Shown here: positions 32,700 through 46,128 of the stretch, piece by piece
Layout of the letters: every line of letters starts with the position of its first letter
Numbering within the stretch: position 1 is the first letter of the stretch
NCBI GenBank assembly: GCA_025201805.1
Contig: MU619325.1
Span: forward strand, 1-64,000
Direction: 5' to 3'
DNA length: 64,000 nucleotides
DNA from: Parasitella parasitica
Lineage: Eukaryota; Mucoromycota; Mucoromycetes; Mucorales; Mucoraceae
Made by a program: the position numbers and the translations under genes
The notes under the pieces: model-generated
Database searches by the model: none
Seen by the model: the letters and a program-made list of their open reading frames with translations, nothing else
Told to the model about the DNA's origin: nothing

Positions 32700-34674
32700 C
32701 TATTCATGTTTTGGGATCACTTTATAGGGATTCATTATTCCATTAGGGTCAATGGCATTCTTGAGAGTTCTCATCAAGGCGAGCTGAGCTGGGGATTTAG
32801 CACGGTTCATATAATTCACCTTAGAAACGCCAACTCCATGCTCTGCTGTAATAGACCCTTTGTTTTTCACTATCATATAAATGCTTTAGCATATTGCCAT
32901 AAGTTAGATTCTTTTATATCAGCTTACTGGCCCACGAAAAGACAAACTCGTCCATTGCCTCTTGCCCGTGCTCGTCAAATCCATCTAGGTTAGCCATAAT
33001 ATGTAGATTCTATTGGCATAAATGTTGGTATCCTCGGCTGACTTCTCATCTTCAATACTTACACCATCCCCAACATGTCCAAATCCTAATAGATTTGAGT
33101 AAAGTTTGCCAGCACCCAGTTGATTTTTTTCTCCAAAATGTCTTTTCGCATCTTCCACCATTTTGTATAAAAGAGGCACTTCCATAGCTACATCATAAGT
33201 CATGGCTGTGCCGCTCTTGGAAATGGATTCGGGTATCTTCTCTCTCCAACTCCAAAGTGAATTCACTTGCTTGGCGTCCTGAGCCATTACACCATCGTTT
33301 GCCACTCCAGTCTCTAATAAACGCCCTATATATTCGTCTAGTTTTTCTTGGTCATGCTCTTGTTTACTTCCTTGCGTCTCTAATAAAGCATAAAACGCAT
33401 ACTCTCTATTAATTGGGTAGTTGTCATCCTGCATCATTTGAGACTTGACAACACCTACAGAATCATGATCCCAAAACTCGAAAGCTATGTTGTATAAATA
33501 TATAGATACACATAATGATTAGTCAACTGCCTTCCAATGTCTGAATTTGCTTAAACTGTATATGTATACATTTTTACCTGATAAAATCTCGGACAAATCC
33601 TCCTTTGCCATCACAAAAGCTTTCTGGACATTTTCAAATGAATCGAGACCTATCATAGCGACATTCACAGCCTATAACCATGCAAGTGTTATTCAATACT
33701 TTTTCTCGCACTTTTCACTACTAATCCTCTCACTTTGGGGCGTCTAGGCGTCAAAAGGGAGACACCAGTGACCAGACCCAATGTTCCTTCTGCTCCAATA
33801 AATAGTTGCTTCAAGTCATAGCCTGTATTGTCCTTTCGCAGCGTTGATAAACCCTCGAGAATGGTGCCATCCGGTAACACCTGTCCTCGTGTATTAGACA
33901 CTGCATAGGCGCTCCTCAACTTGCACTACTTACCACTTCAAGACCCAAAACATTACCATGCAAATTACCAAAGCGCATCAAGCGTAAACCGCCAGCGTTG
34001 GTACTTACATTCCCACCTATTTGACAGGATCCCTTTGCTCCCAAGTCTAAAGGAACAGTATATCCTTTAGGCTCCAAATACTGATCCAATGCCTCCAAGA
34101 CAACACCGCAGTCAACTACAGCAGCACCTGATACTGCATCAAAATGACGGATTTTGTTCATTTTTGACGTATTTACAATGATTTCGTCAAAAACTGGAAT
34201 CGCTCCGCCACTAACGCCTGTATTTCCACCCTGAGGTACGATAGCCAAGCGTTTTTTGTTGCAGTATTTCAAGATTTGCGATACTTGATCTGTAGTAGTT
34301 GGAAATAGACAAAGACTAAAATTGAATTTTAGTATATACATGGTGAAACCGCAACCTGGACTTACGATGATGAGCCTCTGTACAAATTGAACCAATCCGT
34401 GTTGTATTGAAGTAAGTTGCTGCCTTCTTGGTCAAATTCGTGCACAATATCGGTTGGTGCTAATATTGTCTTGAAGAAAGCAATGTCCTTATCCGCAATC
34501 TTGAGTTCACGGGTGATGGGGATTAATAGGGTTGCTCTTGATCACTTTTTATCTATCACTTACTTTGCGAAATGCAGGATTTCGCTGGAATTCTGGGTGT
34601 TTTACGTGCGTTAAAGGTGTCAATGCTCTATGCATTATAGACCTAGTTGAGTGGATTAATCTTTTTTGAAGCAT
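32700..34674 (-). CDS. D-2-hydroxyglutarate/D-lactate dehydrogenase (Dld2 type), mitochondrial
   Basis: This FAD-dependent enzyme of the VAO/GlcD family oxidises D-2-hydroxyacids. The first exon (34674-34564) encodes a basic presequence ([18 protein letters not shown]) fitting mitochondrial import. The FAD-binding domain carries [26 protein letters not shown] and [17 protein letters not shown], then [20 protein letters not shown]. The C-terminal domain has TDGVMAQD-like NDGVMAQD, the metal-binding FGHVGDGN, and a final [10 protein letters not shown]...[13 protein letters not shown]. Order and spacing match yeast Dld2/Dld3 and animal D2HGDH. Introns are GT-AG; resolved boundaries include 34563/34500, and GGT|GTAAGT near 33070. 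The gene converges with the Rho GTPase. Confidence 0.93.
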
Positions 34675-36421
34675 AATTGTATGCTGTTCAAAGGAGAAAG
34701 GAAGAAAGAAGAGAAGCTAGTATATGCAAAAAAAAAAAAAAAAACCAGAACAATACTTCAAAGCTTTAACGTTAAAGTTTGATGTTCTGTGACTCATGAA
34801 TAACTATCTATACATGTTAACCGATAAACAGGGAAAGAAATCGCGAAGGTGTTAAGCTTCGAGGTTTGCCATTTGTCAAATTTATTGAGAATGTCAACAT
34901 GAAATCAGTACCTCTGACATTTAAACACTTGAATGCGAATGATTTCATTTTAAGAATTGTCCCAGTAATCTAAACAATGGGTGATTTTAAGCAATCGATG
35001 AAGCATCGCGCATCGAGATAAAAAGAGCCTCTTTATTGAATTATTATTTGTGGATATTTACTGACTATGCATTGATGCATTGTCGATTGCATGTAGGATG
35101 AACGATATCGTGTATATGCAATGTTTTTGAGACCATGTAATACATTCAATGAGTATAAATTACCAAATGTGTGTTTTTTTTTGTTTTTGTTAATATGGCC
35201 TATTTTGTGTATGAATTATCGTGTAATTAGTTTTTTTTAAAGCTTCGGAATAGCTGAACGAATTGAAATTGTTGCTCAATTGAGTTCATGAAGCAGAAGG
35301 TGATAACTAGTGCGTGGCCATCTGCTCACACGCTTCAATTAAACGCTGTTTCTAGCTGTTATACTACCACAAAAAGGAAAAAAATGTGTTTTACTGTAGA
35401 TTGTGTCGTACACATGCAAGAAGGAGTATTGCATAGCAATACCACTTTTGACGGATATTGCAACAAAAACAATAGCACATGACAGAGTAAACGATTCAGA
35501 CAAGATAATATGTAGATTATGGACTGTATTCAAAATAATAGCAATCGTATTTACATTATGCTAAGAGTCTAAAGGAAATTCTATAAAATTTGTCAAATTC
35601 ACATTTGATCCAGATGAAATTAGATGTAAACATACATAAAAGAAGAGTATCATGAATGATCCTTTGACAAATGTTCTAGAAATAATCAAAAAAAAAAGGC
35701 CACACTTCTCATGATCAAATAAGAAGACAACCATATGGCAAAATGCATACCAACCTTTGCCTCAATAACTATGACTGCAATATGCATGTACCAAGTCTAA
35801 TTTAAGCGCTGCAGGCTATGAGTCAAATGTTGCGAGCATGGAAGTAGTGTGAGCCTGCTGCAGAACCGAAATACAAATATACAGGTCTATATGTCGGAAT
35901 TGAACAGGCCTTGAACAGAACCTACCACTATCAACGACGGAGAGAAGGCAAGTATTTAGATTTTGGTATCCGCAACTTTGATCAGCATCCGGTTGTCTCA
36001 ATTACTCTAATATAACGTCCCTCGTGTAAGTTGTTGTGGATGTATATATGCGATCACAAGGAAGAAATATGCATAATATAATTTTAATACTTGGATCACA
36101 AGAGAATTCACTCCACATTGACGCAAATCGCCCATTGAAAATCAATCTAATTGTATTTATGGATGTTTCTCTAGTTCAAAATGTTCTTGAAACTGCCATT
36201 TTTGTACCAAAGCACCATTTCAATTGGTGTAAAAATGTACAGGATTCTCCAGCCAGTTTTACTGAATTGATGTGACTCGAATCCCCTTCTTGTTTCTGTG
36301 CATCCAAGGTATACCCCCCCCCTTTCCCCTGAAATTTCTTTAAGCTTTGATACATAGATAAATAATTCATCTCTCTCGTTTTTTTTCTCTTTTTTTTTCT
36401 CATTCAATTTTCTATATTGCA
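34675..36421. other. Intergenic
   Basis: This is about 1.7 kb between the divergent starts of the dehydrogenase (-) and MFS (+) genes. It has an 18-nt A run near 34727-34744 and a C9 run near 36315. Nothing coding is supported. Confidence 0.6.
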
Positions 36422-38132
36422 ATGACTAGTAAAGATTCGCTCAATTTGAGAAATAACAGTGCTTGGACAAGAGCTCGTTATTCCCGTATGGGTGTTGCAT
36501 GTGTTGTAGCTCTCACTCTCTTTACGTAAGTAAACGATCTTTGTACAAGGCACAAATCTAAAAATCGATATTTTTCCAGTGACATGTTGGTCTATGGTGT
36601 CGTTATTCCTTGTCTCCCAATACTGGTCATTGATAGACTCGAAGGAGATTCTACAATGGTTGGATTCTTGTTTGGTTGTTATGGTAATGTCATTATGTCA
36701 CTCTATGTACTGCAAACTGAATTCATCAAACATGTACTAAATGTTAGTTTTGTTTAGCATTTGGCCTATTATTAGCAACTCCTGTGTTTGCGATTTTGTC
36801 AGACCGTTATCAAAATAGAAGGTACCCCATGATGGGTGGCATGCTGGGTTTGGGGATTTCCACATTGGCATTTGCAGAAGCAGATACATATGCATTGCTA
36901 GTGTTGGCTCGTGTAGCTCAAGGTGTCGCTGGTGGCGCTTCATGGTGAGTGGCTTTTGATTTGACATTGTAGAGCTTTGTTCTAATTCCAACATATATCA
37001 GGACCATTGGCCTGGGATTGTTAGCAGATGTATTTCCAACAAATACTCTAGGTACTGTCATGGGCACAGTCTTGACCGCACACACAGTCGGATTTGCATT
37101 AGGTCCCGGAATTGGAGGTGCTTTATATGAATATGGTGGCATGGAAGCTCCTTTCTTTTTTTGCGCCGGATTCGCTGTACTCAATTTCTTGGCTATCCTC
37201 TGGTTAGCAGAGCCCAAGCATAACCACATTGAAGAGACACAAGATCATGTTTCACGAGCACAAGAAGACATTGATGAAACTACGCCTCTAGTTAACAATA
37301 GCAACATCTCTAGATCTAGGGACAAGAAGCCATTGACAATGATTGATCTGCTAAAGAATTGGCGTATTTTGTCATGCGTCTTGTGTGTTACTGTCAGTGC
37401 ATCTGTTTTTGCTGGTATTGAGCCTGCATTACCAATTCATTTGCAGAAAACATTCAACGCTTCTGCATCTACTATTGGCTTAATCTTTGTAGCTATGGTT
37501 GTTCCAGCCTTCCTTGCCCCTATAATCGGCCATTTGTCTGACAAGGTAAATGCAGTAAAATTGAAGCACAGCATGTGCATGTCATGTATATTAAATTGTG
37601 TTTGTATGACACATAGATTGGTAGACAAGTTATTTCAGCCACTGGCATGCTCTTGATGGCCGTCGCTTCACCACTAGTTGCACTCCAATATACATCCATA
37701 TATTGGATTATACCTCCACTTATGGCCTTTGGTCTCTCTAGTCCTGTCACACTAACACCCATTTTACCAGAGATGGGCGAAACTGTGAGTGATATGGTAA
37801 GGGAAAGAATATGCTGTAAATATGTTGATTGTTAGATTAATTTTTTGCTTTAAAATAGGGCGGTGCTGCATATGCTCAAGGTATTTTTTATTGACAAACT
37901 GTATATTGAAGTACATAAGCTAATTTACATTCAAATAGTTTACGCATTGTACAACATGGCTTACTCCATTGGTATGTTCATCGGTCCTGTGGTTGCTGGT
38001 TTAATTATGTCTGCTGCTGACTTTGAGACGTTAATGCTGGTATTTGGTGTTTCCCTCATTATTTGCAGCCCTGTCATGGTCAATTGGGGTGCTGTATATA
38101 GAAAAATCATTGCATTGTTCCGTGGCAACTAA
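36422..38132 (+). CDS. MFS drug:H+ antiporter-like transporter (DHA1/SLC18-like)
   Basis: This is a 12-helix proton antiporter of unknown substrate. Seven exons (36422-36525, 36580-36683, 36758-36944, 37002-37545, 37617-37796, 37859-37880, 37939-38132) sum to 1335 nt, or 444 residues. Motif A is seen as LSDRYQNRR after helix 2. Motif C of antiporters, GFALGPGIGGALYEYGG, lies in helix 5, and a second motif-A-like GHLSDKIGRQ is in the C-terminal half. A hydrophilic loop of about 50 residues joins the two six-helix halves. The layout resembles vesicular amine transporters (SLC18) and fungal DHA1 pumps. Exon 6 is a 22-nt microexon coding GGAAYAQ, needed to keep the frame. Confidence 0.92.
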
Positions 38133-38768
38133 ATTGAAATTGCTTTCTTTCTCTTGCTTTATTACAATACCTCTTTTTCATTACTAATACATCAATAAAG
38201 CAAGTATAAACTTGTAAATATAAACTTGCGTTTGTTGCATTTCAATCTGCAGTTGTTTTGTTTTCAAAGCGCATGCTCTCATGTTCAAAAGTGCCATCCA
38301 GCAGACCGGCGATCGCAAAATGCACTCATTTAATCCTAATTATATTATTATCCAAAATTGGGCGTAATGATATTTCTTTGGAATAAAGTTCGTGTAAAGT
38401 ATACATAGTGGAGGCCTTTATGTCTCTCATAAAAAGCATCGAATCTTTATACAGAACTTTTAGGTTCGGTAAACCACGACTCAAACGAAGATGACCTCAA
38501 TATATGTACTTGACAAAGTATCCATAAATATAAATTATCGAGCCACAATAGTCATTTTGGCGCTTGCACAATACAGTATTCCCACGTTATGGAGCAATGT
38601 ATCAGTACTTTTGTGCACCAAGTTTCAACTTACATTCAACATATTTCGGTTACAATTAATAAATTTTTGTCAGACACGACAGACGCTTTATTGGTGTAAA
38701 TTTGACAGTTTTTTCATTTTTTTTTTTTTTCCATTCATTTGGTTTCTTTCCACAAAACAACGGCTACA
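38133..38768. other. Intergenic
   Basis: This lies between the MFS 3' end and the GNAT start, on the same strand. A T-rich tract (38715-38730) lies close to the GNAT start. No gene is seen. Confidence 0.6.
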
Positions 38769-39770
38769 ATGGCTATAGCACAAGCAGCAGCAGATACAGC
38801 GGCGCAACCACCAACAACACCCAAGGTTGTACTACGAACATATAAAGACACTGACTTGGAGCAGGTAGAATACCTTTATCGCAGCACACAAGTTCCATTA
38901 GTGTATGAAAGCATTCGAAGCAAACTGTGGGCCTTTCCTACGTGGATTATCTGGTTTGCTGTATACTCGGCTGTATTAATCAGTGTCCCTAAAACGATAG
39001 CTGTATTCATCATTCTTCCTGGCTGGGCCATGACCGTAGTGAAGCTCCTGGCAACTTTCATCTGGGGTGTTGTAGGTTTTGCTATTCTATTTATTTCCTC
39101 TGATCGTATCGAGCTTCAGAATCGTATCGATGAAGCCATGGCGAACGACTTGAAGGATCCTGATTTGTACTATTTGAATTTCAAGATCGATAAGGATGGT
39201 AAAAAGGTACGCAAGCCGGAAGCTGACCAGGTGCCTTCGCATTTTTGGGTTTTGACTCTGGATGAAGAGGTTTGCGGTATGATTGGTCTATCCTGCAATG
39301 CTGAAGACGTAGTAGACGCCAGAAGTACGTTGCCTGTTGCTTGGAAACAATTTGCAGTGGCCGTGTTTGAACTTTTGCGCTTGCCAGTGCCTGGTTTCCT
39401 GCTCAAGCAAAAGCCAAATTTTACAAAGGATGGCACCAAACATACATTTGCTCATAAGCAAATCCCCAAGACAGCTACTGTCACTCGTTGGGCTGTCCGC
39501 TCCGAACTCCAAAATTGCGGCTTCTCCACCTTGTTGATGAATAGAGCTATTAGCTGGGCACAAGAGCATGACATTAACCGTGTGTATGCCATGACGAATG
39601 AATGCTGTATGGCAGCAGAGCAAATTCTGGTAAAGCGCCATGGATTTGTAATCATGAAACGATTCAATCACAACTTTTTTGGTGAATACAGCAAATTATT
39701 CGGCTGCCGTGTGAATGAGTGGATGGAGAAGAACGGCGAAAAAACTAGAATGGCTTTCAAAAAATCTTAA
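38769..39770 (+). CDS. Membrane-anchored GNAT-family acetyltransferase
   Basis: An intronless gene; from the chosen ATG at 38769 it encodes 333 residues (an in-frame ATG at 38739 would add 10). Residues about 20-45 hold the first GNAT strand (VVLRTYKDTDLEQVEYLY). Two adjacent hydrophobic segments around residues 58-105 (IIWFAVYSAVLISV and LLATFIWGVVGFAILFI) are inserted in the domain, as in animal NAT8/CML proteins of the ER. The C-terminal GNAT half has HFWVLTLDEEVCGMIGL, then RWAVRSELQNCGFSTLLMNR, where the acetyl-CoA loop Q-x-x-G-x-G/A is partly degenerate, and ending VKRHGFVIMKRF. The substrate is unknown. Confidence 0.85.
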   Translation: MAIAQAAADTAAQPPTTPKVVLRTYKDTDLEQVEYLYRSTQVPLVYESIRSKLWAFPTWIIWFAVYSAVLISVPKTIAVFIILPGWAMTVVKLLATFIWGVVGFAILFISSDRIELQNRIDEAMANDLKDPDLYYLNFKIDKDGKKVRKPEADQVPSHFWVLTLDEEVCGMIGLSCNAEDVVDARSTLPVAWKQFAVAVFELLRLPVPGFLLKQKPNFTKDGTKHTFAHKQIPKTATVTRWAVRSELQNCGFSTLLMNRAISWAQEHDINRVYAMTNECCMAAEQILVKRHGFVIMKRFNHNFFGEYSKLFGCRVNEWMEKNGEKTRMAFKKS

Positions 39771-40972
39771 AAATTATAGCCATAACGAGTATCATGCCAC
39801 ATCATTTTAGTTTTAATTAAAATCTACATGAATCAATCTACGGATACAATCGGATAATAGTTATTTCACATTTAAGTAGAAACAGCAATGAAAATTTATA
39901 TCAGATTAACCAACAGGAGGCACCTAATCGTAACATGTCTGTTGTGCCAGGTCTTGAAAATGAGCACGGCAGGTGATTGTATGTGATATAAAAATATAAG
40001 AATGTAATAAAGACTTAGTTTACCAGATATAAACTATTGATTTATTGATTGACAAGAAGCTGTCTATTTATATTAGAATAAATCTATCTAAATCAATCTA
40101 TAAAATACAATCAGGTCATGTTTGACATTTAATTGTCAAAAAAGATTATAACACAGTAGTAGTCAGAGCAAGACCTATTTCTATATTTAATCAGCTAATC
40201 GTTATGAATGCGAATCATTCATCGATAAGTTGAGCTTCGCAATTTAGAATAAGTAGAACCCAAATAGATGGTTTCTTTTACAAGACATTCTTGATCTGCC
40301 ATAATGTAGGTTAGGAGATCATGATAGTGTACTTCAATTAATGATTGGAGATTGTCCAATGATGTGTTGTTATACTTGTCGAAACAGAAGAATAAAGTCT
40401 TTGTTTCAAATCAGGAAGGTTATCTGTAACACAGATCTGTATGATTGACAAACAATAAGGTACTGTCAGATCAAAGATCAATAACAGTTGCAGGACGTAA
40501 AATAATGAAATAATTAATAAACAATTATTTCCCTAAAAAAAAATCAAAGATCAATAACCTTGTAGTATAATAATACATCGTACCCTGTTAAGGATATGAT
40601 ATTGCTTGCAAATTATTCTTATCGATTAGTATCGACTAGTATTTTAAATAAGTCACCAAAAATTTATGTTGTTGTAAAAAGTATAAATAGCAGATGCAAA
40701 GTTGAATCTTTAATGAAGTAATCTAAAGTTTTCGTATCTCGTTAATTCAACATTTCATATTATACTTTTCTTATTTCAATCTTGCAGATCTCAACAGTCA
40801 TTTGAAAGGAATTTGTTATAGAGATTGCGATATGAATCCATCAAATATTGCCTACCCAACTGAGCCATCCGGTACTTATTAAATTTAAGTATTCAATCAA
40901 ATAGAAATATCTTCAAAAAAAAACTTTCAATTGGCATTGTATTTAGTGAGACAGCTCGCACGAAAGTAAGAT
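39771..40972. other. Intergenic, repeat-bearing
   Basis: This is AT-rich DNA between convergent genes and contains copy B of the dispersed repeat. No gene is supported. Confidence 0.65.
40114..40291 (+). repeat. Dispersed repeat, copy B
   Basis: This matches 107-281 in direct orientation. The conserved core is 40180-40275. Both copies sit in AT-rich intergenic DNA downstream of a gene 3' end. No terminal repeats or coding capacity are visible. Confidence 0.75.
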
Positions 40973-41616
40973 TTATTTACCAATAAAATGAAGCAATAGT
41001 AGAAACGCAAATAATACGAAATAATTAACAATGTGATCAGTTAAGCAGAAAGGCTCTCCGTCAGCCATGTATTCTGCTACAGCGTATATGTTGATATTAA
41101 TCAAACGTCTGAATAATTCCTCATAATCTACATCATCCTTGTCGCTTTCTTCTCTATGTATTGTGCGGAAATTGTCATTTGAAAATTCCTCCCCATCGTC
41201 ATCATCAGTTACAATTGAAGGTGGACTAGGTATTGAGAAGCTTCCACTCCACCAGTTTGCTATCAAATCATCCAGTTTATCTTCTTCGAGCTCTATACTG
41301 GGATGTTTTGCTCTTTTTAATGAGGGCGGTGCCTTATTTGAGTAAGATTCGACGGGATCCTCTATGAGCAGTGTGTCTGAACGACAGAAAGATCGACCAT
41401 TTGACATATAAGCTGGTTCACACTGTGACCTACATTCTTGTACAAACGCTGGTTCATATTCAAACTCAAATGATCTTTGTTTACTGTGCCATAGCCGGCA
41501 TTGTATGCCAACTATGTTGATAGTAATGTAAGTTTTTTCAAAATGCTCTAAATGTACTCAAACACCAAGCTTGTACCTGAACGAGGTTGTCTATAGTCTA
41601 ATAGCCCCTGTTGCAT
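40973..41616 (-). CDS. Acidic tail-anchored protein, unknown function
   Basis: I do not recognise this protein. Exons 41616-41577 and 41511-40973 sum to 579 nt, or 192 residues; the start MQQGLLDYRQPRS is supported by an in-phase GT-AG intron. The N-terminal 50 residues have four Cys (one in GIQCRLW, then ECRSQCE and FCRSD). The middle is acidic (TDDDDGEEF, ESDKDDVDYEELF). The C-terminus is one hydrophobic helix of about 17 residues (VNYFVLFAFLLLLHF) ending IGK, which is the layout of a tail-anchored protein of the ER or outer mitochondrial membrane. Function is unknown. Confidence 0.65.
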
Positions 41617-41898
41617 TGTGTATACTTGAAAGAAAAATGCGCATTTTACAATTACTTCCAAAAATCAAGCATATTTATATAAATGTTGGTGGTAACAAAG
41701 AAATAAAATCGTAATAAATATCAATATATTAAGGAGCATGTCTTGTCCATAGTCTTAATTCATGCACACTAAAAATAGCATAATATTTTGAAATTCTACA
41801 AGGTCTTGTCAACTTTTCACTGCTAATCAATGAAAGTTGTCATACAATGCGACCTAATTTGTGATTTATTTACACATAACAAGGGAATAGCAACAGGA

Positions 41899-43413
<1,515 letters not shown>

Positions 43414-43642
43414 TTCGAACGAAAAATAGTTTACGAGGAAAAGAAAAGAGATGCAAAATCAAAGGAAAAGCTATTTCTTCTTAATAATATTTATTTGTCA
43501 TGGAATTGATTTCCCACGACTTTATTGTGTGGACCCCCACATCTCATTTACATGTCGAACTGCATTTAAAAATACATATTGTTGCTGTTGCCGCATTGTA
43601 CCAGATAATTAAATGAAATAGAGAATAGGGGCTTTATACTTT

Positions 43643-46128
43643 TTATGATACAGGTAATCCCTGAGGCTCAAATAGCAGCTTTTCTATCCAATACAGTATG
43701 ATTTCCAGGACTTTACTCTTTGGTACCTGTCCTGAAGCAGCAGCTACCAACGCCTGCTCCCAACCATTCTGTCCTGGTGCACCATCCAATAAAAATGTTG
43801 ATGTAACAATGCCAAAGAAGTAAACTAACAGAGTATACAGCGCAAATGTAACTGTGTTTGTCACTATTTTGTCATCCCGTCTTGTCATTATCTTGCGGTC
43901 CTTATGATTGCCACCATTTCGAATTGTAGTAGCAATGGTAAAAGTGTTCATACTGGATGTAGACTATATAAAAAGTCAGCAGCATGTTTGCATTAGTGGT
44001 AAGCATACTGCTACCTCGTGGAAGTCTTGCACCGTCCTGTTCCTTTTATTCACTTTTCGCAGACGAGAATGAGACCAGACATCCGTTACAGGCGGCTCTG
44101 GTATTGTTAACGAGATTGAATCTAATATAGGCTTTGCGGCTAATTCATTTGCTGTTGTTATGGATGTCGATGAAGATAATGGAGGTAGAGTCACTGTGCT
44201 TGTCTTTAGCCTCAATTCCGCCAGCTCATTCATAAGAGATCTATTTTCAGAATCAAGTGCCCTTCGAAGATGATCCAGCTCGCTTTTCACTCTATCGAGG
44301 TCCTCTTTGGCCTCGGTTGCTCGGTTCTTGTAGTAGTCCTTCTCATCTCTTACTGATTTCAGTTGATCCGAGTCTGAAAATTCCGCTTCCAATGTCTGCT
44401 CATCAAAATGTTATTTACACACGCGTATGCATTACAAGGTTTCTGTTACCTTCAGGTATCCTTGGGTTTCCTCGTTGAAAGACGAAACGGATACGATAGA
44501 AGGCTGCCTTTCAATAGAAGGATGGTGGGGCTCTGTTAGAGTCGTATCATCCGCAAATTCAAAAGCAAATATGTCTCCGCCAGTACTGCTGCTGCTTTGG
44601 TGATGAAGCGCTTCGTCTAAATCAGTTTTGAGTGCATCGATTATCTCTTTCAATTTCTCATTTTCCGACTTTTGTTCCTCCAATTGCTTGTGTGCTTGAG
44701 CTGAAGTTTGCAGTTCCATCTCGAGATTACTCTGAAGGCCAATCAATCTCTTTCTCTCTTGGTTCAATAGCTGGACTTCGTAGTGGAAAAAATCTAGTAG
44801 ATGTTCAGTTTTTTTAAGGTCGCACTCCTTTTGCCGCAATAAATTTTGAAGTTCTTGTGTTTCGTCTAATGTCAGTGTATAAATGATGCATTCTGTGTGT
44901 GAATAGAATCAATTCTTACGGCATTTTTCATCAAACAATGACTTGATGGATAGATAAACCTGTTTTTGATCTGTTTCTGATCTTTGAATGTTTGAAATGT
45001 GAGTCTCGAGCTAGATGAAGAAAACATTCGTCAATTTGATCCTGTTTCTACGTCCAATATACTATTTACAGCACTAATCTGATCCAAGCTGTTCTTTTCC
45101 TTTCCCTTGTACTCTTGGATTTCTCTTTTCTGTTTAGCAACTTCAATGTTCATGTCGTCAACCTTGTTTTGCAAGTGAACGATTCGGTCTTCGTTATCAC
45201 GAGCCAAGGATGCTAAGCTTTTTTCAGACGATTTCAATCTCTGGGTCAGTTTAAGCGATCGACGGTAGTAACGAGCTAAATCTTGGGTTGAATACTACAT
45301 GATTTAGGTTCATTTTAATTATCCTTGTTTGCTTTTGCACACCTTCACCCCTTTTTGAGGTTTTTCGCCCCCTTACTTCTTCTTCCTCATGCTCTTCTTC
45401 CTCTTCTTCCGTCGTAATCAATTTAGATTTTCCCTCGTTTTCTCCAGGGTTTACGTTAGTTGCTTTAATTGAAGGATCACTTGAACTCTAGAAATGCATT
45501 TAGTAAAAGACCTTGCCAAATATAAAAAAAAACAGCCCATTACCATCAAATCTTGGTGGCATTCTGCCTCATCGTCTTCTCCCTGTTGGCTCTCTTCAGT
45601 GGGAAATGGAATAGTATCCGGAAGGCGGTTCCTGTCCTGAATAGAAGCAGCCACAGCTGATGGTCTTCTCTTCCACGGTGTTGATGGGTGGTTTTTCAAA
45701 GGAGGTGAGGTTCTCGGTCTTACAACTATCAAATCCTCTACAATGTGTGTTGTTGGCGCGGAAATAGACACGACTGGTGAAGGTGGGCACACCAATTTCA
45801 AAAGGCTCAAAATATCATCTGGTGTCATTTCCAGGTCGGGGTTACTTTTCGTATAGGGAAGAATGGCCTTTTTTTGGATTTGTGTCAGCAATACAACATG
45901 CTCACATACTTCGTACTGATCGATTAAAGAGAGCAGATCTTTGGTATAAATAACTCCACGCTCACTCTGCTGATCAACGAGTCGCTTTAATTGTATTTTC
46001 AAAACTGCGAATGGTATAGGTTTATGTTGATGATCCTAAAAATTGTCGTTTTTTTGATGTAGATGAGACATTAAGACCTGAAAAAGCATGATAATTAACC
46101 GTCTACCTACTTTTTTGAAGACTTGCAT
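43643..46128 (-). CDS. Coiled-coil protein with C-terminal membrane segment
   Basis: I do not recognise the family. The start exon codes MQVFKK at 46128 and joins DHQHKPIPFAVLKIQLKRL through a GT-AG intron. A globular N-terminal part of about 100 residues is followed by a Pro/Ser/Arg-rich linker. Several exons of heptad-like Glu/Lys/Gln/Leu sequence follow (45300-44400 and 44392-43990), forming long coiled coils. Near the end a helix TVTFALYTLLVYFFGIVTS is a likely membrane span, with about 55 residues after it. This order (coiled coil, one membrane span, short tail) is shared by nuclear-envelope KASH proteins, golgins and tethers; no motif decides between them. Not all inner exon borders were fixed. 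Confidence 0.7.

Noticed and set aside
36235-36310. tRNA-like string GGGGATTCGAGTCACAT on the minus strand
   Set aside because: The T arm does not pair and no acceptor or anticodon stem could be found.
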